Source: Chloroflexota bacterium (lineage in GTDB: Bacteria; Chloroflexota; UBA6077). Taken from it: a DNA stretch of 14,220 nucleotides. How positions within the stretch are numbered: the stretch's first letter is position 1; each line of letters begins with the position of its first letter. A program made the position numbers and the translations under genes. Under the pieces are notes generated by a model that was not told where the DNA came from, searched no databases, and saw nothing but the letters and a program-made list of their open reading frames with translations. The DNA lies in contig JAJYKO010000042.1 in the NCBI GenBank assembly GCA_021788565.1, forward strand, positions 1-14,220. The letters are read 5' to 3'. Shown one piece after another: positions 1 to 5,650 of the stretch.

Positions 1-402
1 ATCGGCGGGCGACGGGAAGGCGTCGAGCGCCAGGTTAGTTTCGACCGCCGTGCTCGTGCCGGTGCGGTCGTGGAAGACAAAGCCATCTCCGTTAGACGCG
101 AAGACGAATGGGATATTGAGGGTCTCGGCGTATTCCAGGCCTTGCTGCATGCCATCGCCCACGCTATGGTTGTTGTCCTTGGCCTCGATGAGCGCGATGG
201 GAATGTTGGGCTTGTAGTAGAGGACGTAGTCGGCCCGCTTGGCCTTGCCGCGCGTCACGAGCCTTCCGCGCACGATGATCCGGCCCCTGGTGAAGCTCAA
301 TTCTTCCCGAATCTGGGACATCTCATCCCACCCCGCCCGCTTAACGGCCGGGGTGATGAACTTGGTGGAGATGTCGCGCTCGCTCAGTTGTTTCTTGTCC
401 AC
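1..402 (-). CDS. hsdR: Type I restriction enzyme R subunit (HsdR), N-terminal part, cut by window edge
   Basis: The first 134 codons of a larger gene running off the left end. The frame begins [19 protein letters not shown] and stays open to base 1. It matches the N-terminal nuclease domain of HsdR, the motor and cleavage subunit of type I restriction-modification enzymes, which joins HsdM and HsdS. The PD-(D/E)xK nuclease is visible: Asp58 in ADYVLYY, then Glu73-Ala-Lys75 in LIEAK, then the Q87xxxY91 motif typical of this family. The helicase part (usually 700 or more residues) lies outside the window, so completeness cannot be judged. The GTG start at 402 is supported by AGGTG five bases upstream and by family-like sequence from residue 3. 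hsdM and hsdS are not visible. It is in the same direction as the pur operon but separated from it by a likely terminator, so it is probably a separate unit. Confidence 0.88.
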   Translation of the reverse strand, partial: MDKKQLSERDISTKFITPAVKRAGWDEMSQIREELSFTRGRIIVRGRLVTRGKAKRADYVLYYKPNIPIALIEAKDNNHSVGDGMQQGLEYAETLNIPFVFASNGDGFVFHDRTGTSTAVETNLALDAFPSPAD

Positions 403-410
403 AGGGGCAC

Positions 411-455
411 CTATAGGGCCTATAGGTCCTATTGGTCCTATTCGTCCTATACTCC
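411..455. repeat. Five imperfect 9-bp tandem repeats in the hsdR leader
   Basis: The units on the plus strand are CTATAGGGC, CTATAGGTC, CTATTGGTC, CTATTCGTC and CTATACTCC, in perfect 9-bp phase from 411 to 455. They become more degenerate away from hsdR. The hsdR Shine-Dalgarno (complement of bases 408-412) overlaps the first unit. A 9-bp period keeps the reading frame, so these repeats cannot switch a frame on and off. Confidence 0.85.
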
Positions 456-464
456 GTGCCCTGC

Positions 465-493
465 AGTGTAGCAGTGCGCTCGGAAGCGAGCAA
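465..493 (-). promoter_or_regulatory. Candidate promoter for hsdR
   Basis: On the minus strand, a weak -35 (TTGCTC, 488-493) lies 17 bp from a -10 (TACACT, 465-470) preceded by TGC, an extended -10 arrangement. Transcription would start near 458, placing the 9-bp repeats in the 5' leader of hsdR. Both hexamers match consensus only partly, so this is tentative. Confidence 0.3.
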
Positions 494-535
494 CGAGGAG
501 GATGAAGGTCCGCTGGAGGCTCGGGCACACCGAAA

Positions 536-564
536 GGGGCCCGAACCATGCGGTTCCGGGCCCC
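536..564 (-). terminator. Likely intrinsic terminator of the pur operon
   Basis: A very stable hairpin: left arm GGGGCCCGAACC (536-547), loop ATGC, right arm GGTTCCGGGCCCC (552-564) with one bulged base. It lies about 50 bases past the purH stop. In the minus direction it is followed by TTTC only, so the U-tract is short. Position and stability favour a terminator between purH and hsdR. Plus-strand use is also possible but there is no plus-strand gene to end. The rest of 403-613 holds the repeats and candidate promoter described separately. Confidence 0.55.
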
Positions 565-613
565 CTCACGAAGCATCTTCTTTTCTTTTTACCCGGCTGA
601 GGGCTGCCGGCTA

Positions 614-2164
614 TCAGTGCTTGAAGTGGCGGCGGTTCGTGAAGATCATGGCAATGTGTGCCGCGTTGGCTGCCTTGATCACTTCCTGATCCCTAACCGA
701 CCCGCCGGGCTGGATCACCGCCGTGATGCCCGCGTCAGCCGCCACCTCGATCCCATCCGGGAACGGGAAGTAGGCGTCCGACGCCAGCACGGTGCCCTTG
801 GCCCGATCGCCCGCCTTCTTGATTGCCAGCTCCACCGAGTCCACCCGACTCATCTGGCCGGCCCCGATGCCGACCAGCGCCAGCTTCTTGGCCAGGGTGA
901 TGGCGTTGGACCGGACGTGTTTGACGGCGTGCCAGGCGAACAGCAGGTCGGTCAACTCCTCCAGGGTCGGCTCGCGGGTGGTCACGACGTTCCGCGGGAA
1001 AGACTCGTCGCCGTTCACGTCCCGCTGCTGCACCAGGAAGCCACCGAGCACTCGCTTGAAGTCCAGAGCCGGTATGCCGGAGACGGCCCGCTGTGCCACT
1101 TCCCAGTCCTCGCCCACCGCCAAGACCCGCAAGTCCCGCTTGCGACCGAGGATCTCGAGCGCCTTCTCGGTATAGCCCGGGGCGATCAGGTCCTCGAAGA
1201 AGACCTGGGCAATCTCTTGCGCCGTGGTCTCATCCACCACCCGGTTAACTCCCACTGCACCGCCGAAGGCAGACTTGGGATCGGTGGAGAGCGCTCGACG
1301 GAACGCCTCGGGCACGGTGGTGGCACAGGCGAGGCCGCAGGGATTGCCGTGTTTCACTATGGCCACAGCGGGCGCCTGGAAGTCGGTGACTATGCCCCAG
1401 GCGGAGTCCAGGTCGTAGCTGTTGTTGAACGAGAGCTGCTTGCCGTGCAGCTGCTTGGCCGTGGCGACTCCAGAGGGCAACCTGCCGGTGCAGGCATCCA
1501 GGTAGAAGGCCCCCGCCTGGTGGGGGTTCTCGCCATATCGCAGGTCCTGCATCTTCTTAAGCGCTATCGTTAACTTGTCAGGGAAGAGGGTCGCCGGACT
1601 CCGCAGGTAGTTGGCGATCTGCGCGTCGTAGAATGCCGTGTGTTCGAAGGCCTTCACCGCAAGCTTGCGCCGCACGTCATCGGACACTGCTCCACCCTTC
1701 AGTTCCACAAGCACCTGCGGATAGTCCTCAGGGTCCACCACAACCAGCACGTCCTCGTAGTTCTTTGCCGCCGCCCGCAGCATCGTGGGACCGCCGACGT
1801 CGATCATCTCGATCACCTCTTCCTGGCTGACGCCCTGCCTGCGGGCCGTCTCCGCGAAGGGGTAGAGATTCACGACCACGATATCGACCGGCTGGATGTT
1901 GAGCTTGGCCAGATCCTCCATGTGGCTCGGCTCTGCCCGGCGGGCAAGGATCCCGCCGTGAATCGCCGGATGAAGGGTCTTGACTCGTCCGCCCAGGATC
2001 TCCGGATAGCCGGTAAGGTCGCTAACCGGCGTGACCGGCACACCGGCATCCGCCAGGAAGGATTGAGTGCCGCCGGTCGAGAGGATCTCGACCCCCATTT
2101 CGCTCAAGCCTCGCGCGAAATCCACCAAGTCGGATTTGTCGTATACGCTGATGATCGCCCGCAC
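614..2164 (-). CDS. purH: Bifunctional AICAR formyltransferase / IMP cyclohydrolase (PurH)
   Basis: Catalyses the last two steps of IMP synthesis in the cytoplasm: transfer of a formyl group from 10-formyl-THF to AICAR, then ring closure of FAICAR to IMP. With the GTG start at 2164 the protein has 516 residues, close to the usual 510-530. The N-terminal cyclohydrolase (MGS-like) domain shows ISVYDK, STGGT and KTLHPAIHGG (about residues 62-71). The C-terminal transformylase domain has the catalytic Lys-His pair in KHGNPCG (271-277) and the SDAYFPFPDG and QPGGS motifs near residues 462-489. The GTG has GGAGG five bases upstream; a TTG at 2179 in the same frame would add five residues but overlaps that Shine-Dalgarno region. 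It is the last pur gene of the operon and follows purN by 42 bases. Confidence 0.97.
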   Translation of the reverse strand: MRAIISVYDKSDLVDFARGLSEMGVEILSTGGTQSFLADAGVPVTPVSDLTGYPEILGGRVKTLHPAIHGGILARRAEPSHMEDLAKLNIQPVDIVVVNLYPFAETARRQGVSQEEVIEMIDVGGPTMLRAAAKNYEDVLVVVDPEDYPQVLVELKGGAVSDDVRRKLAVKAFEHTAFYDAQIANYLRSPATLFPDKLTIALKKMQDLRYGENPHQAGAFYLDACTGRLPSGVATAKQLHGKQLSFNNSYDLDSAWGIVTDFQAPAVAIVKHGNPCGLACATTVPEAFRRALSTDPKSAFGGAVGVNRVVDETTAQEIAQVFFEDLIAPGYTEKALEILGRKRDLRVLAVGEDWEVAQRAVSGIPALDFKRVLGGFLVQQRDVNGDESFPRNVVTTREPTLEELTDLLFAWHAVKHVRSNAITLAKKLALVGIGAGQMSRVDSVELAIKKAGDRAKGTVLASDAYFPFPDGIEVAADAGITAVIQPGGSVRDQEVIKAANAAHIAMIFTNRRHFKH

Positions 2165-2196
2165 CGGTTCCTCCCCCAACAGCTTGTAGCCGCTTC

Positions 2197-2214
2197 TCGC
2201 TATTCGCTAATCGC
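2197..2214. repeat. Repeat word at the purN-purH junction
   Basis: TCGCTATTCGCTAATCGC on the plus strand (minus: GCGATTAGCGAATAGCGA). The same GCGATTAGC word forms the arms of the purL-purF dyad at 5580-5650. Here it supplies the final Gly-Asp codons and the TAG stop of purN. Confidence 0.55.
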
Positions 2215-2842
2215 CTTTCGCCTGCAAGATTCTGACCCGGCGACCTTCTACTTTCAAGCGGCCTTCCGCGTAGAGCTGGATGGCCTTCGAAAAGATGAAA
2301 TGCTCCTGCCCCAGGATGCGCTCCGCCAGGCTCTCGGCCGTATCGCCCTCCAGCACCGGCACAGCCGCCTGCAGGATGATGGGACCGCCGTCCACGGCAT
2401 CCTCGGTGACGAAGTGGGCCGTGCAACCCGTTATCTTGACCCCATGCTCGAATGCCTGGGCCTGGGCGCGGAGCGTTCCGCCAAAAGCCGGCAGGAGGGA
2501 CGGGTGGATATTCACGATCCGCCCTCGGAAAACGTCGAAGATGTCCCGCGTGATCAGCCGGTCGTAGCCGGCCATCACCACTAGATCTACCTCGGCCTCA
2601 GCCATTGCCGCCGCCATCGCCGCGTTCTGCGCTTGCCGAGATGGATACTCCCTCCGCTCGAACAGCGCCGTCGGCAGGCCTTTCTGCCTGGCCCAGGCGA
2701 GCCCCGCTGAGTCTCCGTGGTTGCACACGATGAGGGCGACCTCAGCGGCCAGGTCGCCTCTCTCGATGTTTCGCACGATAGCCTGCATGTTGCTGCCGCG
2801 GCCGGAGATCATGATCCCCAACCGCAGAGGCCGATTTCGCAA
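2207..2842 (-). CDS. purN: Phosphoribosylglycinamide formyltransferase (PurN)
   Basis: The 10-formyl-THF-dependent GAR transformylase, making FGAR from GAR. The 211-residue length is typical. Visible motifs are the phosphate-binding SGRGSNMQAI (13-22), catalytic Asn111 and His113 in IVNIHPSLLPAF, and Asp151 in EDAVDGGPII. The start used is TTG at 2842, giving LRNRPLRLGIMISG. It has GAGAGG nine bases upstream, and no ATG or GTG is available before the conserved glycine-rich loop. The Shine-Dalgarno GAGG sits in the loop of a small hairpin (2847-2860). The last codons and the stop are formed by a repeat word (2197-2214), so the C-terminus may be slightly altered from its ancestor. It lies 74 bases after purM. 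Confidence 0.96.
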   Translation of the reverse strand: MRNRPLRLGIMISGRGSNMQAIVRNIERGDLAAEVALIVCNHGDSAGLAWARQKGLPTALFERREYPSRQAQNAAMAAAMAEAEVDLVVMAGYDRLITRDIFDVFRGRIVNIHPSLLPAFGGTLRAQAQAFEHGVKITGCTAHFVTEDAVDGGPIILQAAVPVLEGDTAESLAERILGQEHFIFSKAIQLYAEGRLKVEGRRVRILQAKGD

Positions 2843-2846
2843 GTTA

Positions 2847-2860
2847 CTTGACCTCTCAAG
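2847..2860 (-). promoter_or_regulatory. Small hairpin presenting the purN Shine-Dalgarno in its loop
   Basis: On the minus strand CTTGA pairs with TCAAG (five base pairs) and the four-base loop is GAGG, the core of the purN ribosome binding site, nine bases before the TTG start. Five base pairs is short, so an effect on translation is only possible. Confidence 0.35.
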
Positions 2861-2875
2861 AGGAGTGAGGACTGT

Positions 2876-2913
2876 GGACTGAGGACTGAGTGGATGCGCT
2901 TGGTCCTCAGTCC
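2876..2913. repeat. Perfect 11-bp inverted repeat at the purM-purN junction
   Basis: GGACTGAGGAC (2876-2886) and GTCCTCAGTCC (2903-2913) are exact complements around a 16-base spacer. The left arm belongs to a short GGACTG(A/T)-type tandem tract that begins near 2862. The element starts 4 bases after the purM stop. It could form a hairpin in the mRNA between the two genes; there is no U-tract, so it is not an obvious terminator. Confidence 0.75.
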
Positions 2914-2916
2914 TGA

Positions 2917-4143
2917 CTACACCCCCACGACCTCCACCCTGTCTCCACCCATGCCGGCGACGATCTCACCGACGAGGAGAGCCTGGGGTGCCAGATGCCG
3001 CACCTTCTCCAGGTCGGCCGCGGGACAGATCATCACGAAGCCCAGCCCCATATTGAAGACCCTGAGCATCTCCTCCATGGGAATCGTGCCACGCTGCTGT
3101 ATCATCGTGAAAATCGGTAGCACCGGCCACCTGCCCCACCGGAAGATCGCCTTCTTCCCCGCCGGTATGATCCGCGAGACGTTGCCCGGGATGCCCCCGC
3201 CGGTGATGTGGGCCATCCCTCTTACGTCGACGCCTGTTCGCAGCCGCTGGATCCTCTTCAGGTAGGAACGGTGCGTCTGGAGCAGCTCCTCGCCCAACGT
3301 GCGCCCTAGCTCCGGCCAGTAGCGGTCCAGGGGGTGTCCCTTCAGCACCTGCCTGACCAGGGAGTACCCATTGGTGTGAAGCCCGCTGGAGGGAAACCCC
3401 CACACCAGGTCTCCAACCTGGATGCGACTACCATCCACCACCTGATCCCTCTCCACGGCTCCGACGATGAAGCCGGCCAGGTCGTAGTCGTCCCCCGAAT
3501 AGATCCCGGGCATCTCGGCCGTCTCGCCGCCAACCAGCGCACAACCGTTGGCGCGGCACGCCTCCGCCAGGCCACCGACGAGTTGAGCGATCTTCTCGGG
3601 GAAGAGCTTGCCCATGGCGACGTAGTCGAGGAAGAAGAGGGGAGTAGCTCCGCAAGTGAGGATGTCGTTCACGCAATGGTTGACGAGGTCCATACCGACG
3701 GTATCGTGGCGATCCATGGCAATGGCGATCTTGAGCTTGGTGCCGACGCCATCAGCGCTGGCCACCAGCACTGGCTCCTTGTAGCCGCCGAAGGCGAAGA
3801 GAGAGCCGAAGCCGCCTATTCCGGTGAGCACCTGCGGGCCGAAGGTAGAGCGGACCTTATCCTTTATGAGGTCAACCGCCCGGTTGCCGGCGTCTATGTC
3901 GACGCCCGCTTCCTTGTAGGAAGAGGGCTGCGATGGGACACCAGGCCTTGGGCTGGGCACCTCACCCAGGATGAGCGTGTTGGGAAGCCGGATCTCCGGG
4001 GCCTCACCCCGCGACGCTAGCTGGTCGCCGCGTCGCGCCTCTCCCTCCGGGAGAGGCCGCCCGAAGGGCGGGTGAGGGTCGGCAGGTCCCTCCGTCTCCC
4101 CGTCTCCCCGTCTCCCAGTCTCCCCCCCACGTCGTCGCGTCAC
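2917..4143 (-). CDS. purM: Phosphoribosylformylglycinamidine cyclo-ligase (AIR synthetase, PurM), possibly with a repeat-derived N-terminal extension
   Basis: ATP-dependent ring closure of FGAM to AIR. The family domain begins at YKEAGVDIDAGN (residue 76 with the start used here) and runs to the end. DGVGTK (131-136), LFFLDY, GGETAEMPG (205-213), SSGLHTNGYS and HITGGG (312-317) are all present. The start is open to question. GTG at 4143 overlaps the purF stop by four bases (GTGA) and has GGAGG four bases upstream, an ideal coupled start, giving 408 residues. GTG at 3960 gives 347 residues, the normal family length, but has no properly spaced Shine-Dalgarno. The extra 61 residues are encoded by four 8-bp repeats and a cloverleaf element and remain stop-free. 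I chose 4143 because of the translation signals; the 3960 start is the conservative alternative. Confidence 0.95.
   Translation of the reverse strand: MTRRRGGETGRRGDGETEGPADPHPPFGRPLPEGEARRGDQLASRGEAPEIRLPNTLILGEVPSPRPGVPSQPSSYKEAGVDIDAGNRAVDLIKDKVRSTFGPQVLTGIGGFGSLFAFGGYKEPVLVASADGVGTKLKIAIAMDRHDTVGMDLVNHCVNDILTCGATPLFFLDYVAMGKLFPEKIAQLVGGLAEACRANGCALVGGETAEMPGIYSGDDYDLAGFIVGAVERDQVVDGSRIQVGDLVWGFPSSGLHTNGYSLVRQVLKGHPLDRYWPELGRTLGEELLQTHRSYLKRIQRLRTGVDVRGMAHITGGGIPGNVSRIIPAGKKAIFRWGRWPVLPIFTMIQQRGTIPMEEMLRVFNMGLGFVMICPAADLEKVRHLAPQALLVGEIVAGMGGDRVEVVGV
4002..4077. repeat. 76-bp cloverleaf-shaped dispersed-type element
   Basis: The terminal 8-bp inverted repeats CCTCACCC (4002-4009) and GGGTGAGG (4070-4077) enclose three hairpins: GCGACGC/GCGTCGC (4011-4017, 4030-4036), CCTCTCCC/GGGAGAGG with a 3-base loop (4038-4056), and CCGCCC/GGGCGG with a 3-base loop (4057-4071, sharing two bases with the outer stem). 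All arms are perfect. From memory, similar CCTCACCC...CTCTCCC...GGGTGAGG sequences occur as dispersed intergenic repeats in many bacteria; I cannot check copy number here. It is not a tRNA: it lacks the conserved loop sequences. It lies in frame within the possible purM extension. Confidence 0.75.
4094..4125. repeat. Four tandem 8-bp repeats (GTCTCCCC) with G-quadruplex potential
   Basis: Three exact copies of GTCTCCCC and one with A in the last position (third copy) run without interruption. The minus strand, which is the coding strand of purM, therefore has four runs of at least three G separated by 4-5 bases (within 4098-4128), fitting the usual G-quadruplex pattern. It starts just downstream of the purF stop. 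Confidence 0.8.
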
Positions 4144-5531
4144 CTTTCCTCCAACGCCAGCTTGTCCATCTCCAGCTGCACAGGGACAGGGTAGTCTCCG
4201 TTGAAGCAGGCTCGGCAGTAGTGAGAGTCCTCGCCTACTGAGGATAGTAACCCCTCCAGGCTGAGGTAGCCCAGGCTGTCCGCCCCGATGTGCTGCCGAA
4301 TCTCCTCCACCGTCATGTGCGAAGCGATGAGCTCCGATCGACGCGCCGTGTCCAATCCCAGGTAGCACGGGTTGATCATGGGCGGCGCACAGATTCGCAT
4401 GTGGACCTCCTTCGCGCCCGCCTTCCGGAGCAATCCTATGACCGGCGGCGTGGTGGTCCCGCGCACGATGCTGTCATCGACCAGCACCACCCTCTTGCCG
4501 GACAGCAACTCCGGCATCGGATTGAACTTCAGCTGCACACCCAGGTTCCGGAGCCGCTGGTCTGGCTGGATAAAGGTCCGGCCAATGTAGCGATTCTTGA
4601 TCAATCCTTCGCCGAACGGGATGCCCGACTCCTGAGCGTAACCCGTTGCCGCCGGTACTGCCGAGTCCGGCACCGGTATGACGATATCTGCATCCACGGG
4701 GTATTCCCGGGCGAGATTCCGGCCCAGCTCCTGCCGAACCTGGTAGACCAACTGGCCGTCTATGACACTATCCGGCCGAGCGAAGTAGATGAACTCGAAG
4801 ATGCAGGTAGCGCGACGCCTGCCCTCTATGGCCTGAATGCTCCGCAGACCCTCGCCGTCGACTATGATCAACTCTCCAGGCTCCACCTCACGGATGAAGG
4901 TCGCGCCCACGGTATCGAGGGCACAGGACTCGGAGGCAGCCACCCAGCCGCCGTTCAGCCTCCCTATGCAGAGCGGGCGGACACCCAGGGGGTCTCTGGC
5001 CACGAAGAGGGTGTCCGGCGCGGCCATGACGAGGGAGTAGGCCCCGTGGAACCGGGGAAGGGAACGGACGATTCGGTCCTCCCAGGTGAGGCCCGGGCTG
5101 TTCGCGATAGTCCTAGCCATGATCTCGGAATCGGTGCTGCTCTCCAGTTCCTCTCCGATCTCCTCCAGGCGTCCGGACAGGTCAATTGTGTTGACCAGGT
5201 TCCCGTTATGGGCCAGGGCGAAGGGGCCCAGGTCGGAATCCACCACGAAAGGCTGGGCATTAGACACTTTGCTCGATCCGGTGGTGGAGTAGCGGTTATG
5301 CCCTATGGCGACGTGGCCTTTGAGGGAAGCCAGGTCGTCCTCTCCGAATACCTGCACCACAAGGCCCATGGCCTTGAAGGTGTGAAGCTCTTCTCCGTCT
5401 CCAGCAGTTATGCCCGCGCTCTCCTGTCCTCGATGCTGCAACGCGTACAGCCCGAAGAAAGTGATGCGGGCTACATCGACCCCCGGCGCGTAAATGCCAA
5501 ACACGCCGCAGGCTTCGTGCAGTTCAGCCAT
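4140..5531 (-). CDS. purF: Amidophosphoribosyltransferase (PurF), Bacillus type with [4Fe-4S] cluster
   Basis: First committed step of purine synthesis: glutamine plus PRPP gives phosphoribosylamine. 463 residues from ATG 5531. The N-terminal Ntn glutaminase domain has a seven-residue propeptide (MAELHEA) before the cysteine nucleophile, Cys8, with QHRGQES, GHNRYSTTG and AHNGNLVN following. The C-terminal phosphoribosyltransferase domain has the PRPP loop VVLVDDSIVRGTT (348-360). Four cysteines at 243, 389, 439 and 442 align with the iron-sulfur ligands of the B. subtilis enzyme (Cys236, 382, 437, 440 in mature numbering). The ATG is preceded by a run of five G at a suitable distance; a TTG at 5543 would add four residues but overlaps that site. 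Its last bases overlap a GTG start in the purM frame. The family is feedback-inhibited by purine nucleotides. Confidence 0.97.
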   Translation of the reverse strand: MAELHEACGVFGIYAPGVDVARITFFGLYALQHRGQESAGITAGDGEELHTFKAMGLVVQVFGEDDLASLKGHVAIGHNRYSTTGSSKVSNAQPFVVDSDLGPFALAHNGNLVNTIDLSGRLEEIGEELESSTDSEIMARTIANSPGLTWEDRIVRSLPRFHGAYSLVMAAPDTLFVARDPLGVRPLCIGRLNGGWVAASESCALDTVGATFIREVEPGELIIVDGEGLRSIQAIEGRRRATCIFEFIYFARPDSVIDGQLVYQVRQELGRNLAREYPVDADIVIPVPDSAVPAATGYAQESGIPFGEGLIKNRYIGRTFIQPDQRLRNLGVQLKFNPMPELLSGKRVVLVDDSIVRGTTTPPVIGLLRKAGAKEVHMRICAPPMINPCYLGLDTARRSELIASHMTVEEIRQHIGADSLGYLSLEGLLSSVGEDSHYCRACFNGDYPVPVQLEMDKLALEER

Positions 5532-5579
5532 TTGATCCCCCAATCGCCGTCCGGCACGTCGCCGTTGACGCCCATTTGT

Positions 5580-5650
5580 AGCGATTAGCGATTAGAAATT
5601 AGCCATTAGACCTCTAACAGCCAATGGCTAACAGCTATCTGCTAATCGCT
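5580..5650. repeat. Nested dyad filling the purL-purF junction
   Basis: AGCGATTAGC (5580-5589) pairs perfectly with GCTAATCGCT (5641-5650), and inside it TTAGCCATT (5599-5607) pairs perfectly with AATGGCTAA (5623-5631). The whole forms a long interrupted hairpin. It is AT-richer than its surroundings, begins at the last base of the purL stop, and shares the GCGATTAGC word with the purN-purH junction. It leaves about 48 bases before the purF start. Confidence 0.75.

Noticed and set aside
239..505. Collagen-like Gly-Pro-Ile repeats in a plus-strand frame
   Set aside because: They come from the 9-bp repeats in the hsdR leader and the frame is otherwise antisense to hsdR.
548..1573. Long plus-strand frame of 341 codons opposite purH
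   Set aside because: Exactly antisense to the highly conserved PurH sequence; the composition is an artefact of GC-rich codon use and no family is recognisable.
1640..2584. Plus-strand frame of 314 codons opposite purH and purN
   Set aside because: Shadow of two conserved genes; it runs through the purN-purH junction and resembles nothing.
4002..4077. tRNA gene, because of the 76-bp cloverleaf
   Set aside because: No T-loop GTTCRA, no D-loop GG, no plausible anticodon arm of 5 bp with a 7-base loop; stems are too GC-symmetric.
4290..5588. Plus-strand frame of 432 codons opposite purF
   Set aside because: Mirror of the PurF codons, with no ribosome site or family match.
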